The notes beneath the pieces were generated by a model. The model was not told the origin of the DNA, did no database searches, and worked only from the letters and a program-made list of their open reading frames with translations. Positions 30,233 through 40,500 of a stretch of DNA of 57,229 nt are shown piece by piece. A program made the position numbers and the translations under genes. Where the stretch lies: positions 1 to 57,229 of the forward strand of contig PAKP01000013.1 of NCBI GenBank assembly GCA_002706985.1. The letters run 5' to 3'. The DNA is from Sneathiella sp. (GTDB lineage Bacteria > Pseudomonadota > Alphaproteobacteria > Sneathiellales > Sneathiellaceae). The stretch's first letter is position 1; every line of letters starts with the position of its first letter.

Positions 30233-31098
30233 TGACGTTAGATCCAAATGTGGCCGCAGAATTTGTCAAAGAGACCGCGCCCGGTTTTTCGCCGCGCGTC
30301 GGCATTGTTCTGGGGTCAGGACTGGGCGCTCTTGCGGATAAGATTGAGGTTGTCGCCAGTATCGAATATGAGAATATTCCGGATTTCCCGAAGTCGACTG
30401 TAGAGGGACATGAAGGCCGCCTTATCCTGGGCCGTCTTGGCGGCATGCCGATTGCCTGTCTGCAAGGGCGCGTCCATTATTATGAAGGCGGCAATCCCAA
30501 GGACCTCGCCGTCCCCGTGCGGATGCTGAAACTACTCGGTGTCGATATCCTGCTGCTGACCAACGCGGCCGGCAGCTTTCGCAAGAAAATGAAGCCCGGC
30601 AGCCTGATGTTGATCAGCGATCACATCAATTTCACGGGTCTCAATCCGCTGGTTGGTGAGAATGACGATACATTCGGTCCCCGCTTTTTCTCGATGGAAA
30701 ATGCCTATGATCCAACTTTGCGAAAGCATTTTGCAGCGGTGGCGAAGGAACTGGGTATCACATTGCATGAAGGTGTTTATCTTCATTATCTCGGACCGAA
30801 TTTTGAGACTCCGGCGGAAATCAGGGCGTTCAAGATGTTGGGCCCCGATGCCGTCGGCATGTCGACCACACCGGAAGTTCTGGTTGCCCGACATGCCGGC
30901 ATGCGCGTTGCCGCAATTTCCAACATTACCAATCTCGCCGCCGGTATGAGCAAAACCGAACTCAGCCACGAACAAACCCTTGAATGCGCCAAGCTCGCGG
31001 CGGAGGACCTGGAGACCCTCATCATCGTCTTCCTTGAAACCCTGAAACGGGAATTGCTGAAAGCACATTTACGGAGTACCGAAAATGGCGACGATTAG
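30229..31098 (+). CDS. punA: Purine nucleoside phosphorylase
   Basis: A 289-residue trimeric-type (PNP-I) phosphorylase that splits inosine, guanosine and their deoxy forms into base and (deoxy)ribose-1-phosphate. Signatures: GIVLGSGLGALAD (phosphate loop), EGHEGRLILGRLGG, QGRVHYYEGG, LTNAAGSF, and GPNFETPAEIRAFKMLG. Two adjacent ATG codons (30229, 30232) could start it. It overlaps the upstream permease and the downstream deoC. Confidence 0.95.
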   Translation: MMTLDPNVAAEFVKETAPGFSPRVGIVLGSGLGALADKIEVVASIEYENIPDFPKSTVEGHEGRLILGRLGGMPIACLQGRVHYYEGGNPKDLAVPVRMLKLLGVDILLLTNAAGSFRKKMKPGSLMLISDHINFTGLNPLVGENDDTFGPRFFSMENAYDPTLRKHFAAVAKELGITLHEGVYLHYLGPNFETPAEIRAFKMLGPDAVGMSTTPEVLVARHAGMRVAAISNITNLAAGMSKTELSHEQTLECAKLAAEDLETLIIVFLETLKRELLKAHLRSTENGDD

Positions 31099-32071
31099 CT
31101 CTATAAAACAGGCCGATGATACACATCTGAGAAACCCTGGCATGCCGCTGGACTTGGATGTGCTGGATCGCATTCGTGTTAACCTGAGCGCAGTTGAGCG
31201 GCGGGCCTCGACTCTTGGTGGGCGGCGCACCGTCAAGAAAGAAACCCAGGCTGCCTGGCTTCTGAAAGCTGTTACCTGCATTGATTTGACGACCTTGAGT
31301 GGCGACGACACGCCGGGTCGCGTCCGACGTCTGTGCGCCAAGGCCCGGCAGCCGGTGCGTGCTGATCTTCTGGACGCCATGGGTATGGGCGATCGTCACC
31401 TCACAACCGGGGCAGTCTGTGTCTATCACAGCATGATTGAAACGGCGGTTGACGCCTTGAAAGGTACAAACATTCCAATCGCCGCTGTATCAACCGGCTT
31501 TCCGGCCGGCCTCAGCCCGTTTGATCTGCGGATCAAGGAAATAGAGGCGTCGGTCGCGGCGGGGGCAAATGAAATTGATATCGTCATCACCCGCGGCCAT
31601 GTGCTGACGCAGAACTGGCAGGCACTGTATGACGAGGTGAAGGCCTTTCGTGCCGCCGCCGGAGAGGCTCACCTCAAGGCCATTCTCGGGACCGGGGATA
31701 TTGTTACATTACGCAACGTCGCCAAGGCCAGCATGGTCGCAATGATGGCAGGCGCAGATTTCATCAAGACTTCAACCGGGAAAGAGAGCAAAAATGCGAC
31801 CCTGCCCGTAACCCTCGTCATGGTCCGCATGATTCGGGAGTATCTTGAGATTACTGGTTACAAGATCGGCTACAAACCTGCGGGTGGTATCAGCACCGCA
31901 AAAGATGTACTCAATTATCAGATTATGATGAAGGAAGAACTTGGAAATGACTGGTTACAGCCTGATCTGTTCCGCATCGGAGCTTCCAGCCTGCTTGGAG
32001 ATATCGAACGTCAGATAGAGCATTTCGTCACCGGTCGTTATTCCGCCGGTTTCCGCCACCCGATGGCCTGA
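31085..32071 (+). CDS. deoC: Deoxyribose-phosphate aldolase
   Basis: A 328-residue class I aldolase cleaving 2-deoxyribose-5-phosphate to acetaldehyde and glyceraldehyde-3-phosphate. The Schiff-base lysine is in ADFIKTSTGKES, the second active-site lysine in YKIGYKPAGGIST, and the catalytic Asp region in ITCIDLTTLSGDDTP-like CIDLTTLSGDDTP. The N-terminal extra segment of about 60 residues is common in this proteobacterial branch. It overlaps punA by 14 bases. Confidence 0.95.
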   Translation: MATISSIKQADDTHLRNPGMPLDLDVLDRIRVNLSAVERRASTLGGRRTVKKETQAAWLLKAVTCIDLTTLSGDDTPGRVRRLCAKARQPVRADLLDAMGMGDRHLTTGAVCVYHSMIETAVDALKGTNIPIAAVSTGFPAGLSPFDLRIKEIEASVAAGANEIDIVITRGHVLTQNWQALYDEVKAFRAAAGEAHLKAILGTGDIVTLRNVAKASMVAMMAGADFIKTSTGKESKNATLPVTLVMVRMIREYLEITGYKIGYKPAGGISTAKDVLNYQIMMKEELGNDWLQPDLFRIGASSLLGDIERQIEHFVTGRYSAGFRHPMA

Positions 32072-32080
32072 GGAACGACA

Positions 32081-34462
32081 ATGAGTATCGCAGAAAAATT
32101 TGACAGCATGGAATATGGCCCTGCCCCGGAAAGCAGCGACATCGCGCTCGACTGGATTGCGCGCCGCAAGGGGAAGTTCGATCTCTTTATGGGCGGCGAA
32201 TGGGTCAAGCCGAAATCCAGAAGCTGGTTCGAAAGCCATAATCCCGCAACAGGCAAACCGCTTGCGAAGATTGCCGCCGCAAGCGAAACGGACGTGGCCA
32301 GTGCCATTGCCGCTGCCCATGCCGCCCAGAAGAGCTGGCAGGCTATTGGTGGCCCTGCCCGCGCCCGGTATCTCTATGCACTTGCCCGCGCGGTTCAACG
32401 CAATGCCCGACTTCTGGCGGTCCTGGAAACGCTGGATAATGGCAAGCCGGTGCGTGAAACCCGGGATATCGATATTCCGCTGGTTGCCCGCCATCTTTAT
32501 CATCACGCCGGCTGGGCTCAACTGCAGGAGCAGGAGTTCCCGGATTTTGAACCGATGGGCGTAATCGGCCAAATTATTCCCTGGAATTTTCCCTTGCTGA
32601 TGCTCGCCTGGAAAATCGCCCCCGCCATCGCGGCCGGAAATACCGTCGTTCTGAAACCGGCAGAATATACATCCCTGACAGCCCTCTGTTTTGCGGAACT
32701 GTGCATGGATATTGGCCTTCCGAAAGGCGTGGTGAATATTATCACCGGCGATGGCAAAACCGGGAATGCCCTCGTTAAGCAACCCGATGTCGATAAAATT
32801 GCCTTTACCGGCTCCACCGAAGTCGGCCGCCACATTCGCAAAGTCACGGCGGGAAGCGGCAAGCATCTGACGCTGGAGCTTGGTGGAAAATCCCCTTTCA
32901 TCGTCTTTGAAGATGCTGACCTTGACAGCGCGGTTGAAGGGGTTGTCGATGCCATCTGGTTCAATCAGGGTCAGGTCTGCTGCGCGGGATCAAGACTGCT
33001 CTTGCAGGAAGGTATCGCCGAGAGAATGATTGCCAAGCTGCGCGCCCGTATGGAGACATTGCGCATTGGCGATCCGCTTGATAAATCCATAGATATGGGG
33101 GCGATCGTGGCGCCGGTTCAGCTAGAAACCATCCAGAAAATGGTTCGGCGAGGAACCGACGAAGGCGCTGAAATGTGGCAGCCGGACTTGACGGCGCCAA
33201 AAGGCGGCTGTTTCTACCCGCCCACCCTCTTCACCAATGTCGCACCGGCGGCGACAATCGCACAGGAAGAAATTTTCGGACCCGTTGTCATCGCAATGAC
33301 ATTCAGAACACCGGATGAAGCGGTAGCGATTGCCAACAACACCCGCTATGGCCTTGCCGCATCCGTCTGGAGCGAGAATATCAATCTGGCCCTTGATGTC
33401 TCACCGAAGCTCGATTGCGGCGTTGTCTGGATTAATTCCACAAACCAGTTCGATGCAGCATGCGGCTTTGGCGGCAATCGCGAGTCAGGTTATGGGCGCG
33501 AAGGCGGCCATGAAGGCATGATGGAAGTCCTGAAACCAAGTTTTATTTCAAAATTGCCGCTGTATAAAACGGAAACATCTCCCTCTGAAACAGGCCCCGG
33601 CAAACCATCCCCGAAAAACCTCGACAGAACGCCGAAACTGTATATCGGCGGAAAGCAGGCGCGACCGGATTCCGGCTACAGCCTGCCCGTCTATTCGTCA
33701 AAGGGAGAGAAAACTGGGGAGGTCGGCGACGGCAATCGCAAGGACATTCGCAATGCCGTTGAGGCCGCGAACAAGGCAAGCGGCTGGACAACGTCAAGCA
33801 GCCACAATAGGGCTCAGGTTCTTTATTATATCGCGGAAAACCTCGATGTACGAAAAGAAGAGTTTGCCGCACGCCTCCGCCAGTCCACCGGTGTCAGCAG
33901 CAAAAAGGCCGTAGAGGAAGTGGATGCCACTATCCAGCGCCTTTTCTCTTACGGTGCCTGGACAGATAAATATGAAAGCGTTGTCCATTCACCGCCGATA
34001 CGCGGCGTAACACTTGCCATGAAAGAGGCAATTGGAACGATCGGTATCGCCTGTCCGGATGAAAATCCGCTTTTATCTATGATTTCGCTCGCTGCCCCGG
34101 CATTAGCGATGGGAAACCGGATTGTCTTGATTCCCTCCGAGCGGCATCCGCTGACGGCGATGGATTTGTATCAGATTCTCGAAACGTCCGACGTGCCGGG
34201 GGGTGCCTTTAACATTATAACGGGTCATCGCGATGACCTTGCCGAAACACTTGCCGCGCATGATGATGTGAAATCCGTCTGGTATTTTGGCCCGCTTGAG
34301 GGAAGCCGTATCGTTGAAGCAGCATCGAGCGGGAATATGAAACGCACCTGGGTCAACAACGGACGCCAGCGAAACTGGTTTGACCGACAACAGGGCGAAG
34401 GGAGGGAATTTCTTCATCAGGCAACCCAGGTAAAGAATATTTGGATCCCCTATGGCGACTAA
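32081..34462 (+). CDS. Two-domain aldehyde dehydrogenase (ALDH16 type) with inactive C-terminal domain
   Basis: A 793-residue fusion. Residues about 30-500 form a complete NAD-dependent [25 protein letters not shown] (Glu266) and GQVCCAGSR (catalytic Cys300). Residues about 530-793 form a second ALDH-like Rossmann domain that has lost the Glu motif (TWVNNG instead) and stops where the cysteine segment would be. This matches the ALDH16 layout known from bacteria and animals, whose natural substrate is unclear. Lying between deoC and deoA, it most likely oxidises acetaldehyde released by DeoC. It overlaps deoA by 11 bases. Confidence 0.9.
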   Translation: MSIAEKFDSMEYGPAPESSDIALDWIARRKGKFDLFMGGEWVKPKSRSWFESHNPATGKPLAKIAAASETDVASAIAAAHAAQKSWQAIGGPARARYLYALARAVQRNARLLAVLETLDNGKPVRETRDIDIPLVARHLYHHAGWAQLQEQEFPDFEPMGVIGQIIPWNFPLLMLAWKIAPAIAAGNTVVLKPAEYTSLTALCFAELCMDIGLPKGVVNIITGDGKTGNALVKQPDVDKIAFTGSTEVGRHIRKVTAGSGKHLTLELGGKSPFIVFEDADLDSAVEGVVDAIWFNQGQVCCAGSRLLLQEGIAERMIAKLRARMETLRIGDPLDKSIDMGAIVAPVQLETIQKMVRRGTDEGAEMWQPDLTAPKGGCFYPPTLFTNVAPAATIAQEEIFGPVVIAMTFRTPDEAVAIANNTRYGLAASVWSENINLALDVSPKLDCGVVWINSTNQFDAACGFGGNRESGYGREGGHEGMMEVLKPSFISKLPLYKTETSPSETGPGKPSPKNLDRTPKLYIGGKQARPDSGYSLPVYSSKGEKTGEVGDGNRKDIRNAVEAANKASGWTTSSSHNRAQVLYYIAENLDVRKEEFAARLRQSTGVSSKKAVEEVDATIQRLFSYGAWTDKYESVVHSPPIRGVTLAMKEAIGTIGIACPDENPLLSMISLAAPALAMGNRIVLIPSERHPLTAMDLYQILETSDVPGGAFNIITGHRDDLAETLAAHDDVKSVWYFGPLEGSRIVEAASSGNMKRTWVNNGRQRNWFDRQQGEGREFLHQATQVKNIWIPYGD

Positions 34463-35798
34463 GTCCGCAGAATTCTTCCCGCAGGAGATTATTCGAAAGA
34501 AACGGGACGGCTCCGCGTTGAGTGACGCCGAGATTCGTTTCATGGTGGCTGGACTTACAGACAACTCAATTTCCGAAGGACAAATCGCAGCCTTCGCCAT
34601 GGCGGTTTTCTTTCAGGGAATGACAATGGACGAGCGTGTGTCACTGACACGTGCAATGGTTCAGTCGGGCCAAGTGATGGACTGGAAAAAAGCGGACCTT
34701 GGCCGCCCTGTCGTTGACAAGCACTCAACCGGAGGAGTTGGCGACAAGGTCAGCCTGATGCTCGCGCCCATCGTCGCTGCCTGCGGCGGTGCGGTCCCCA
34801 TGATTTCGGGGCGTGGCCTGGGTCATACAGGCGGTACGCTTGACAAGCTGGACAGTGTGCCCGGCTATAACACGGCACCTAATCCGGAATTGCTCACGAA
34901 AACCATGAAGCAGATTGGCTGTGCCATCATCGGCCAGACCGCCGATCTTGCTCCTGCAGACAAGCGCTTTTATGCGATCCGCGATGTAACGGCGACCGTT
35001 GAATCCATTCCTCTCATTACCGCATCGATCTTGTCGAAAAAGCTGGCAGCTGGGCTGGATGCCCTCGTCATGGATGTCAAGTTCGGCTCTGGCGCATTTA
35101 AGGAAGACTATGGCGAGGCACAAGAACTCGCCCGCAGCATTGTTACTGTCGCCAATGGCGCCGGGCTTCGGACGTCGGCGCTGCTGACCGATATGAACGA
35201 AGTTCTGGGCAGAACCGCTGGCAACTCGATTGAGGTGCGGGAGACAGTTGATTTCCTGATGGGTAGAAGTGCTGACCCCCGTCTGCTGAAGGTAGTGCTG
35301 GCACTGGCGGCGGAAATGCTGGTCATCGCCGGGATTGCGGACGAGGCAACGGCTCCGCATGCGGTACAGGGCGCTCTTGCGAGCGGAACCGCTGCCGAAA
35401 AATTCGCCCAGATGATTGCCGCACTCGGCGGACCCAATGATCTTATGACAAATATGGAAAAGCACCTCCCGCTTGCGCCCATTCGCCATGATGTCATATC
35501 TCCGAAGCGCGGCATTATCGGATCGATGAATGTGCGTGAAATGGGCGTTGCCGTTATGGAACTGGGCGGCGGTCGCCACAAGGCGTCAGATCCCATTGAC
35601 TATGGAGTGGGCCTTGCGGACATCGCGGGTCTTGGCGCAAAACTCGGACCGAGAACGCCAGTTGCCACGATTTTCGCCCGAAGTGAAGAGGATGCCCGGC
35701 GGGTGGAAAAACGTATACTGAAGGCAATTACACTTGTTGATGAAGCTCAACGCCCCGCACCACCGGTTCGTTCCCGATTAACGAAGGAAGATTTATAA
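34452..35798 (+). CDS. deoA: Thymidine phosphorylase
   Basis: A 448-residue enzyme cleaving thymidine and deoxyuridine to base and deoxyribose-1-phosphate. The glycine-rich phosphate-binding segment [20 protein letters not shown] and the [18 protein letters not shown] signature are complete, as are VKFGSGAF and the C-terminal domain. The length is slightly above E. coli DeoA (440). It overlaps the ALDH gene upstream and shares a TAATG junction with deoB. Confidence 0.96.
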   Translation: MATKSAEFFPQEIIRKKRDGSALSDAEIRFMVAGLTDNSISEGQIAAFAMAVFFQGMTMDERVSLTRAMVQSGQVMDWKKADLGRPVVDKHSTGGVGDKVSLMLAPIVAACGGAVPMISGRGLGHTGGTLDKLDSVPGYNTAPNPELLTKTMKQIGCAIIGQTADLAPADKRFYAIRDVTATVESIPLITASILSKKLAAGLDALVMDVKFGSGAFKEDYGEAQELARSIVTVANGAGLRTSALLTDMNEVLGRTAGNSIEVRETVDFLMGRSADPRLLKVVLALAAEMLVIAGIADEATAPHAVQGALASGTAAEKFAQMIAALGGPNDLMTNMEKHLPLAPIRHDVISPKRGIIGSMNVREMGVAVMELGGGRHKASDPIDYGVGLADIAGLGAKLGPRTPVATIFARSEEDARRVEKRILKAITLVDEAQRPAPPVRSRLTKEDL

Positions 35799-37000
35799 TG
35801 CGGGCAATTCTGATCGTCCTCGATAGTTTCGGCCTTGGCGCTGCGCGGGATGCAGACGCATTTGGTGACACGGGCGCGGATACATTTGGGCATATAATCG
35901 AAGAAGCAGAGGCGGGCGAAGCGAATACTGACGGCCGGTCCGGGCCGCTTGATTTGCCAAATCTAAGAAAACTTGGGCTGTTTGCCGCCCATGACCTCTA
36001 CCATGGCAGAACACCAAAAGGCGGACCTTATAACGGCCTCTATGGCGTCGCGCAAGAGATGAGCAAGGGCAAGGATACGCCGTCCGGACATTGGGAAATG
36101 GCGGGCGTTCCCGTGTTATTTGACTGGGGTTATTTTCCGAGGACGATTCCCTGTTTTCCCGAAAAACTAACGAATGCGTTGATCGAACGAGGAAAGTTAC
36201 CCGGTCTTCTCGGGAATTGCCACGCCTCCGGTACCGAGATAATCGAAAGGCTCGGCGATGAGCATATGGCAACAGGAAAGCCCATTGTTTACACCTCCGC
36301 CGACAGTGTATTTCAAATCGCCGCACATGAGGAAAGCTTCGGGCTTGAGCGGCTTTACAAGCTTTGCGATCTCGCCCGCGAACTTGTCGATCCTCTAAAT
36401 ATAGGACGCGTGATTGCGCGGCCCTTCATTGGACGCAATGGCAACTTTACTAGGACGGCGAACCGGAAAGACCTCGCGGTTCCGCCGCCCGAGAAAACCC
36501 TTCTGGACCGGCTGACGGAAGCCGGTCATCAGGTGATTTCAATTGGCAAAATCGGCGATATTTTTGCGCATCAGGGCACCGGCGAGATCGTTAAGGCGGC
36601 GGGCAACATGGCGCTCATGGATGCGACGATGGAAGCGATTGACCGTGCCAGAGATGGCAGTCTTATTTTCACCAATCTCGTCGATTTCGACCAGGCTCAC
36701 GGGCATCGCCGAAATGTTGCCGGATATGCCAAGGCGCTCGAGGAATTTGATGTGCGCCTCCCGGAACTCGATGAAAAGCTGAGGCCGGGAGACATTGTGA
36801 TCTTGAGTGCGGATCATGGGTGCGACCCGACCTGGCCCGGCACCGACCATACGCGCGAGGTTGTGCCTGTACTGGCCTTCGGACCGGAGATAAAAGGCAA
36901 CTCTATAGGAGAGCGCGAAACCTTCGCCGATATCGGCCAGACAATTGCGGCGCATCTATCCCTCCCGCCGCTACGGTATGGCAGCACATTTTTGACCTAG
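35798..37000 (+). CDS. deoB: Phosphopentomutase
   Basis: A 400-residue alkaline-phosphatase-superfamily enzyme turning (deoxy)ribose-1-phosphate into the 5-phosphate, the link between the phosphorylases and deoC. Metal-binding residues are seen in [27 protein letters not shown] (with the phosphorylated Thr), [11 protein letters not shown] and [19 protein letters not shown]. All are intact and the length is normal. Confidence 0.96.
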   Translation: MRAILIVLDSFGLGAARDADAFGDTGADTFGHIIEEAEAGEANTDGRSGPLDLPNLRKLGLFAAHDLYHGRTPKGGPYNGLYGVAQEMSKGKDTPSGHWEMAGVPVLFDWGYFPRTIPCFPEKLTNALIERGKLPGLLGNCHASGTEIIERLGDEHMATGKPIVYTSADSVFQIAAHEESFGLERLYKLCDLARELVDPLNIGRVIARPFIGRNGNFTRTANRKDLAVPPPEKTLLDRLTEAGHQVISIGKIGDIFAHQGTGEIVKAAGNMALMDATMEAIDRARDGSLIFTNLVDFDQAHGHRRNVAGYAKALEEFDVRLPELDEKLRPGDIVILSADHGCDPTWPGTDHTREVVPVLAFGPEIKGNSIGERETFADIGQTIAAHLSLPPLRYGSTFLT

Positions 37001-37001
37001 C

Positions 37002-37967
37002 ATGGTAAAGAAAGCAGAGCTTCATGTGCATCTTGAAGGCACCGCCACCCCGGCCCTTGTGAGGCAAATGGCCTCCCAGAACGGTGCAATGCTTGATCCC
37101 ACGATATTCAAGTCGGACGGAGAGTTCGCCTGGACCGATTTTTGGGAGTTTCTTGACTGTTATGATAAAGCCGCGGCAACGATCATGACAAAGGACGACT
37201 ATCGTCTGGTCACCTATGACTATCTGGCGAGATGCGCCCGGGAAAACACCATCTATGTTGAGATGTTTTCTTCTCCCGACCACGCCGCCGAGGTCGGAAT
37301 GAGCTACACGGATCATCTGGACGGGATCGCCGCCGGTATTGATGATGCGCGGAAGGATTTCGGTATTGAGGGCAGGATAATTGTCACCTGTGTCCGGCAT
37401 TTCGGTGCGGAGCGTGCCCTCGCGGTTGCTAAACTTGTCACTTCGACCCCGCATCCATATGTGGTCGGCTTCGGGATGGGTGGCGATGAATCCCGTTTTC
37501 ATCCCGACGATTTTTCCGCTGCCTTCCATCTTATGAAGAAAGCAGGATATCAGACAACAAATCACGCCGGGGAGTTTGCCGGACCGGAGAGCATTCGGGC
37601 ATCCCTTGCCGCCCTGCCCATCAGTCGCATCGGCCATGGTGTCCGCGCCATTGAAGACAACGATCTTCTTGAAGAATTGGCCGACCGCCACATTCCGCTT
37701 GAATTATGTCCAGGCAGCAATGTCGCTACCGGCCTTTATGAAAGCAGAGAAAAGCATCCGTTCAGACAATTTATGGATGCCGGTTGTCTCGTCACGCTCA
37801 ACTCCGATGATCCGCCATATTTTGCGACATCTGTTGGACAGGAGTATGAGCAGGCCGCGAAAATCTATGGATTATCCGAGACTGACTTGAAAAACATCAC
37901 ACGAAACGCGCTTTCCTCCGCTTTTTGCGATGAGGAACTGAAAGCAAGGCTGCTCTCGCGTATATAG
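37002..37967 (+). CDS. add: Adenosine deaminase
   Basis: A 321-residue zinc enzyme deaminating (deoxy)adenosine to (deoxy)inosine, which punA then cleaves. Zinc ligands: HVHLEGT at the N-terminus, QTTNHAGEF with catalytic Glu, RIGHGVRA and the C-terminal LNSDDPPYFATS. It is close to the bacterial Add/adenine deaminase group; the neighbouring nucleoside genes favour adenosine as the substrate. It starts one base after the deoB stop and ends directly against the convergent Skp gene. Confidence 0.92.
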   Translation: MVKKAELHVHLEGTATPALVRQMASQNGAMLDPTIFKSDGEFAWTDFWEFLDCYDKAAATIMTKDDYRLVTYDYLARCARENTIYVEMFSSPDHAAEVGMSYTDHLDGIAAGIDDARKDFGIEGRIIVTCVRHFGAERALAVAKLVTSTPHPYVVGFGMGGDESRFHPDDFSAAFHLMKKAGYQTTNHAGEFAGPESIRASLAALPISRIGHGVRAIEDNDLLEELADRHIPLELCPGSNVATGLYESREKHPFRQFMDAGCLVTLNSDDPPYFATSVGQEYEQAAKIYGLSETDLKNITRNALSSAFCDEELKARLLSRI

Positions 37968-38582
37968 TCAGTTCTGTTTTGTTGGCTGTGTTGTCTCAGC
38001 GGCGGCACCTTCATTCACCGTAATCTCGACTTTCGGATCTTCTGCATTGAACTTGGCCAAGACCTCTTCGGTAATGTCCATACCCGGATTGAAAAAGACC
38101 GTTTTTGCCCTATCAAGTCCGAGATTAACCCCTTTTTCCTTGCTGACGTCTGCCGCCATTCGGACAATGATCTCACGGAAACGAAGACGGATTCCAACCA
38201 GGACTTCATTCATCTTGCCATTAACGACCTGAAACTCTCTCTGAAGATTCTGACGCTGGACATTCAGTTCAGACAATTTCTGCTGATAGGCATCCGGGGA
38301 CAGGATAGCTCTTTGCTTGTCCAGAGCTTCTTTATCAGCATGCAACGCATCGCCCCGTTTGTTCAAATCGTCAACCCGAGCCTTCAGCAGAGCCTTCACA
38401 TTCTCTTCCGCCTTTTTTGACGGTTCGGAAACCTGCAGGATATGATTGATATCCACAATCGCAACGACTGCTTCGGGCAGCTTTTCCTGAGCGAGCGCAG
38501 TTGACGGGCTCTGTATGCTCACTGCAAAAATTGTCGCAGAAAAAAGGACCCCAAAGCCGAGAGCTTTAAATTTTTTAATCAA
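37968..38582 (-). CDS. OmpH/Skp-family periplasmic chaperone
   Basis: A 204-residue secreted protein with an N-terminal signal peptide (cleavage after TALAQ). The mature part is the Skp layout: a short strand VVAIVDINHILQVS, two long charged helices forming the tentacles (KKAEENVKALLKARVDDLNK, QQKLSELNVQRQNLQREFQV), and a closing strand NLGLDRAKTVFF. Skp escorts unfolded outer-membrane proteins. It is not beside bamA here, and it carries an extra acidic tail of about 30 residues. Confidence 0.85.
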   Translation of the reverse strand: MIKKFKALGFGVLFSATIFAVSIQSPSTALAQEKLPEAVVAIVDINHILQVSEPSKKAEENVKALLKARVDDLNKRGDALHADKEALDKQRAILSPDAYQQKLSELNVQRQNLQREFQVVNGKMNEVLVGIRLRFREIIVRMAADVSKEKGVNLGLDRAKTVFFNPGMDITEEVLAKFNAEDPKVEITVNEGAAAETTQPTKQN

Positions 38583-38698
38583 TGGTCTCTCCGGAAATTT
38601 CTGAATTTATAATGTGCTTCATAACATCGCCGGGCGAATAAATCCAGAAGCTCCATAGCGGGATATTCGCAGCTATGACTGCAAGCTAGTTTGCAATA

Positions 38699-38722
38699 AA
38701 GGCGAAACCGTGATTTCGCCTT
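38699..38722 (-). terminator. Intrinsic terminator after the GST-like gene
   Basis: AAGGCGAAA and TTTCGCCTT form a perfect nine-base stem with a six-base loop, ten bases beyond the stop. Read on the minus strand it is followed by TTATTGC, a partial T-run. Confidence 0.65.
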
Positions 38723-38732
38723 ATGCGATTTG

Positions 38733-39641
38733 TTACCGAATGACGAAACCGGCCCTTGGGAAATGCAGGATAACTTCTCCTATGGTTTCATTCTCATGAC
38801 GCACAGCAATTTCCCGTCGATTAAGCGTTACGAGCGTACCGGTAACCGGCACGCGACCGGAATCATTGGGTGTTACGGATACAGTATCACCGGCTTTGTG
38901 TTCTTCCCCGTCCCCAATATCGCCCTTAAAGCCGGACACATCTTCATTTTTGGCAATGTCCAGCGCCTCTGACGCGCTCATTTCCGTAAAATTGCCATTC
39001 CCGAACGCGGCCATCCGTGCGGCCCAGGCCTTTAATTGCGGATAGCTTTCAATAATTTCTTTCGCCGCAGGCGCGCGCCCAGCAAACCAGACGTTAAAAT
39101 AAAGATTGAAATCAACGAGGCTGGCATCTGCACCGAGCAGATAATCGCGGTTATCCGCCAAGCCCTGCTCCGCCCAATCCATCATGGCCGCAAACTGCTG
39201 TAGAGAGACTGGCAGGAGAGCCTTCATTTTCTCCACATTGATGCCGCCCCCGGAAAACTCTGCTCTGTCTTTGACAAATTCAGGCGGCATCTGTTCGCCA
39301 AAGGTCCCGAACACGATTGCAACGGAGGTACTGAACAGGAGCTTATCAGTCCAGAAGCTCGTGCCCCATCCTAAAAACTGGCTGTTATCTGGAAAGAGAG
39401 TTGGTGTGGGAAAACGAGCTTCGAGCTCACGAATGATCATTTGCGTATCACAGTAGATATGCGCGCCGATCTGAAGAACCGGCGTTTTCCGGTAGCCTCC
39501 CGTGAGCGGCATCAACTCAGGCTTGGGCATCATGCGTGGGATCTGTACAGACCGCCAGTCAAGCTTCTTGAACCCGAGAACGGCGCGCACTTTTTCCGCA
39601 TAAGGCGACGGATCATAATGATGCAAAATAAGCTCCGACAT
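38733..39641 (-). CDS. Glutathione S-transferase family protein with extra C-terminal domain
   Basis: A 302-residue protein. Residues 1-80 are a thioredoxin-like GST N-domain (LILHHYDPSPYAEKVRAVLG, then KTPVLQIGAHIYCDTQMIIR), residues about 90-230 the helical C-domain. About 60 further residues (from GEEHKAGDTVSVTPNDSGRV to the end) look like a small all-beta domain not found in ordinary GSTs. The substrate is unknown and the usual catalytic Ser/Tyr is not certain. Confidence 0.82.
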   Translation of the reverse strand: MSELILHHYDPSPYAEKVRAVLGFKKLDWRSVQIPRMMPKPELMPLTGGYRKTPVLQIGAHIYCDTQMIIRELEARFPTPTLFPDNSQFLGWGTSFWTDKLLFSTSVAIVFGTFGEQMPPEFVKDRAEFSGGGINVEKMKALLPVSLQQFAAMMDWAEQGLADNRDYLLGADASLVDFNLYFNVWFAGRAPAAKEIIESYPQLKAWAARMAAFGNGNFTEMSASEALDIAKNEDVSGFKGDIGDGEEHKAGDTVSVTPNDSGRVPVTGTLVTLNRREIAVRHENETIGEVILHFPRAGFVIR

Positions 39642-39695
39642 GTAAAATCTCCCTATTATTGTTATTGAGCGCTTATTCCAACGGCGAAGAACGGC

Positions 39696-40253
39696 TTATC
39701 CGTTCCACATCTCCACATATTCATCGGGAGACTCATCGGAGAGGATCGGCGGACGCTCCGCTGTTCCGAGATAAAGAAACCCGACAATCTGGTCTACCTC
39801 CCGCGCGCCTAAGGCTCGCTTGACGTTAGGATCAAAGCAGGGCTTTCCCGATCGCCATATACCACCATATCCCAACGCATGGGCCGCCAGCATCATATTT
39901 TGTGCCGCTGCACCTGCCGAGAGAATCTGCTCCACCGCCGGAACTTTCGGATGTTCCTCCACCTTGGCGATTACAACAATAACCATCGGTGCCCTGAGAG
40001 GTTTGTTTTTTTCTTTCTGAAGCAGAGGGTCCCCTGCTTCCGGATCACGTAATTTCAGAGCCTCCATGAATATCTCGCCCAGCTTCTCTCTCGCCGCACC
40101 TTCGACAACCAAAAACCGCCATGGCCGCAGGCGGCAATGATCCGGGGCACGAATTGCCGCCTTCATCATTATCTCCAGGTCTTCTGAGCCGGGGGCTGGC
40201 TCCGTCAATCGCGCGACAGATTTACGTGTTACAAGCGCTTCTATGGCATTCAT
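39696..40253 (-). CDS. Nitroreductase family protein (YdjA-like)
   Basis: A 185-residue FMN-dependent oxidoreductase. The FMN-binding N-terminus MNAIEALVTRKSVARLTEPA and the RAPDHCRLRPWRFLVVEG segment match the YdjA subgroup, as does GYGGIWRSGKPCFDPNVKRA. I chose ATG 40253 as the usual family start, with AGGAG somewhat far upstream; an in-frame earlier start at 40289 has no support. The natural substrate is unknown. Confidence 0.88.
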   Translation of the reverse strand: MNAIEALVTRKSVARLTEPAPGSEDLEIMMKAAIRAPDHCRLRPWRFLVVEGAAREKLGEIFMEALKLRDPEAGDPLLQKEKNKPLRAPMVIVVIAKVEEHPKVPAVEQILSAGAAAQNMMLAAHALGYGGIWRSGKPCFDPNVKRALGAREVDQIVGFLYLGTAERPPILSDESPDEYVEMWNG

Positions 40254-40500
40254 CAGAGGAACTTTCTCCTGCCCGAATTGGATTAACAAGTGCCCTTCAT
40301 ATCAGAGAACGGAACTTATGCCTATGCCGGGCGTTTGTATGGATGGTATACATGCATTGGACCCTATATTAACTACAGGGCACCGGTGCGTGCTTTAAAA
40401 TATAATCTTGTAGCGGTTTGTCTCAAATCAATGGCACACTTCCAATAAACCGTTAAAATGGAATATAACGGTCGTGGATTCAAAAAGAGGTATAAGCACA

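Noticed and set aside
31955..32866. Minus-strand open frame (303 codons) opposite deoC/ALDH16
   Set aside because: Antisense to conserved enzyme domains, with no ribosome binding site or family match.
34725..35579. Minus-strand open frame (284 codons) opposite deoA
   Set aside because: Antisense to the conserved phosphorylase core.
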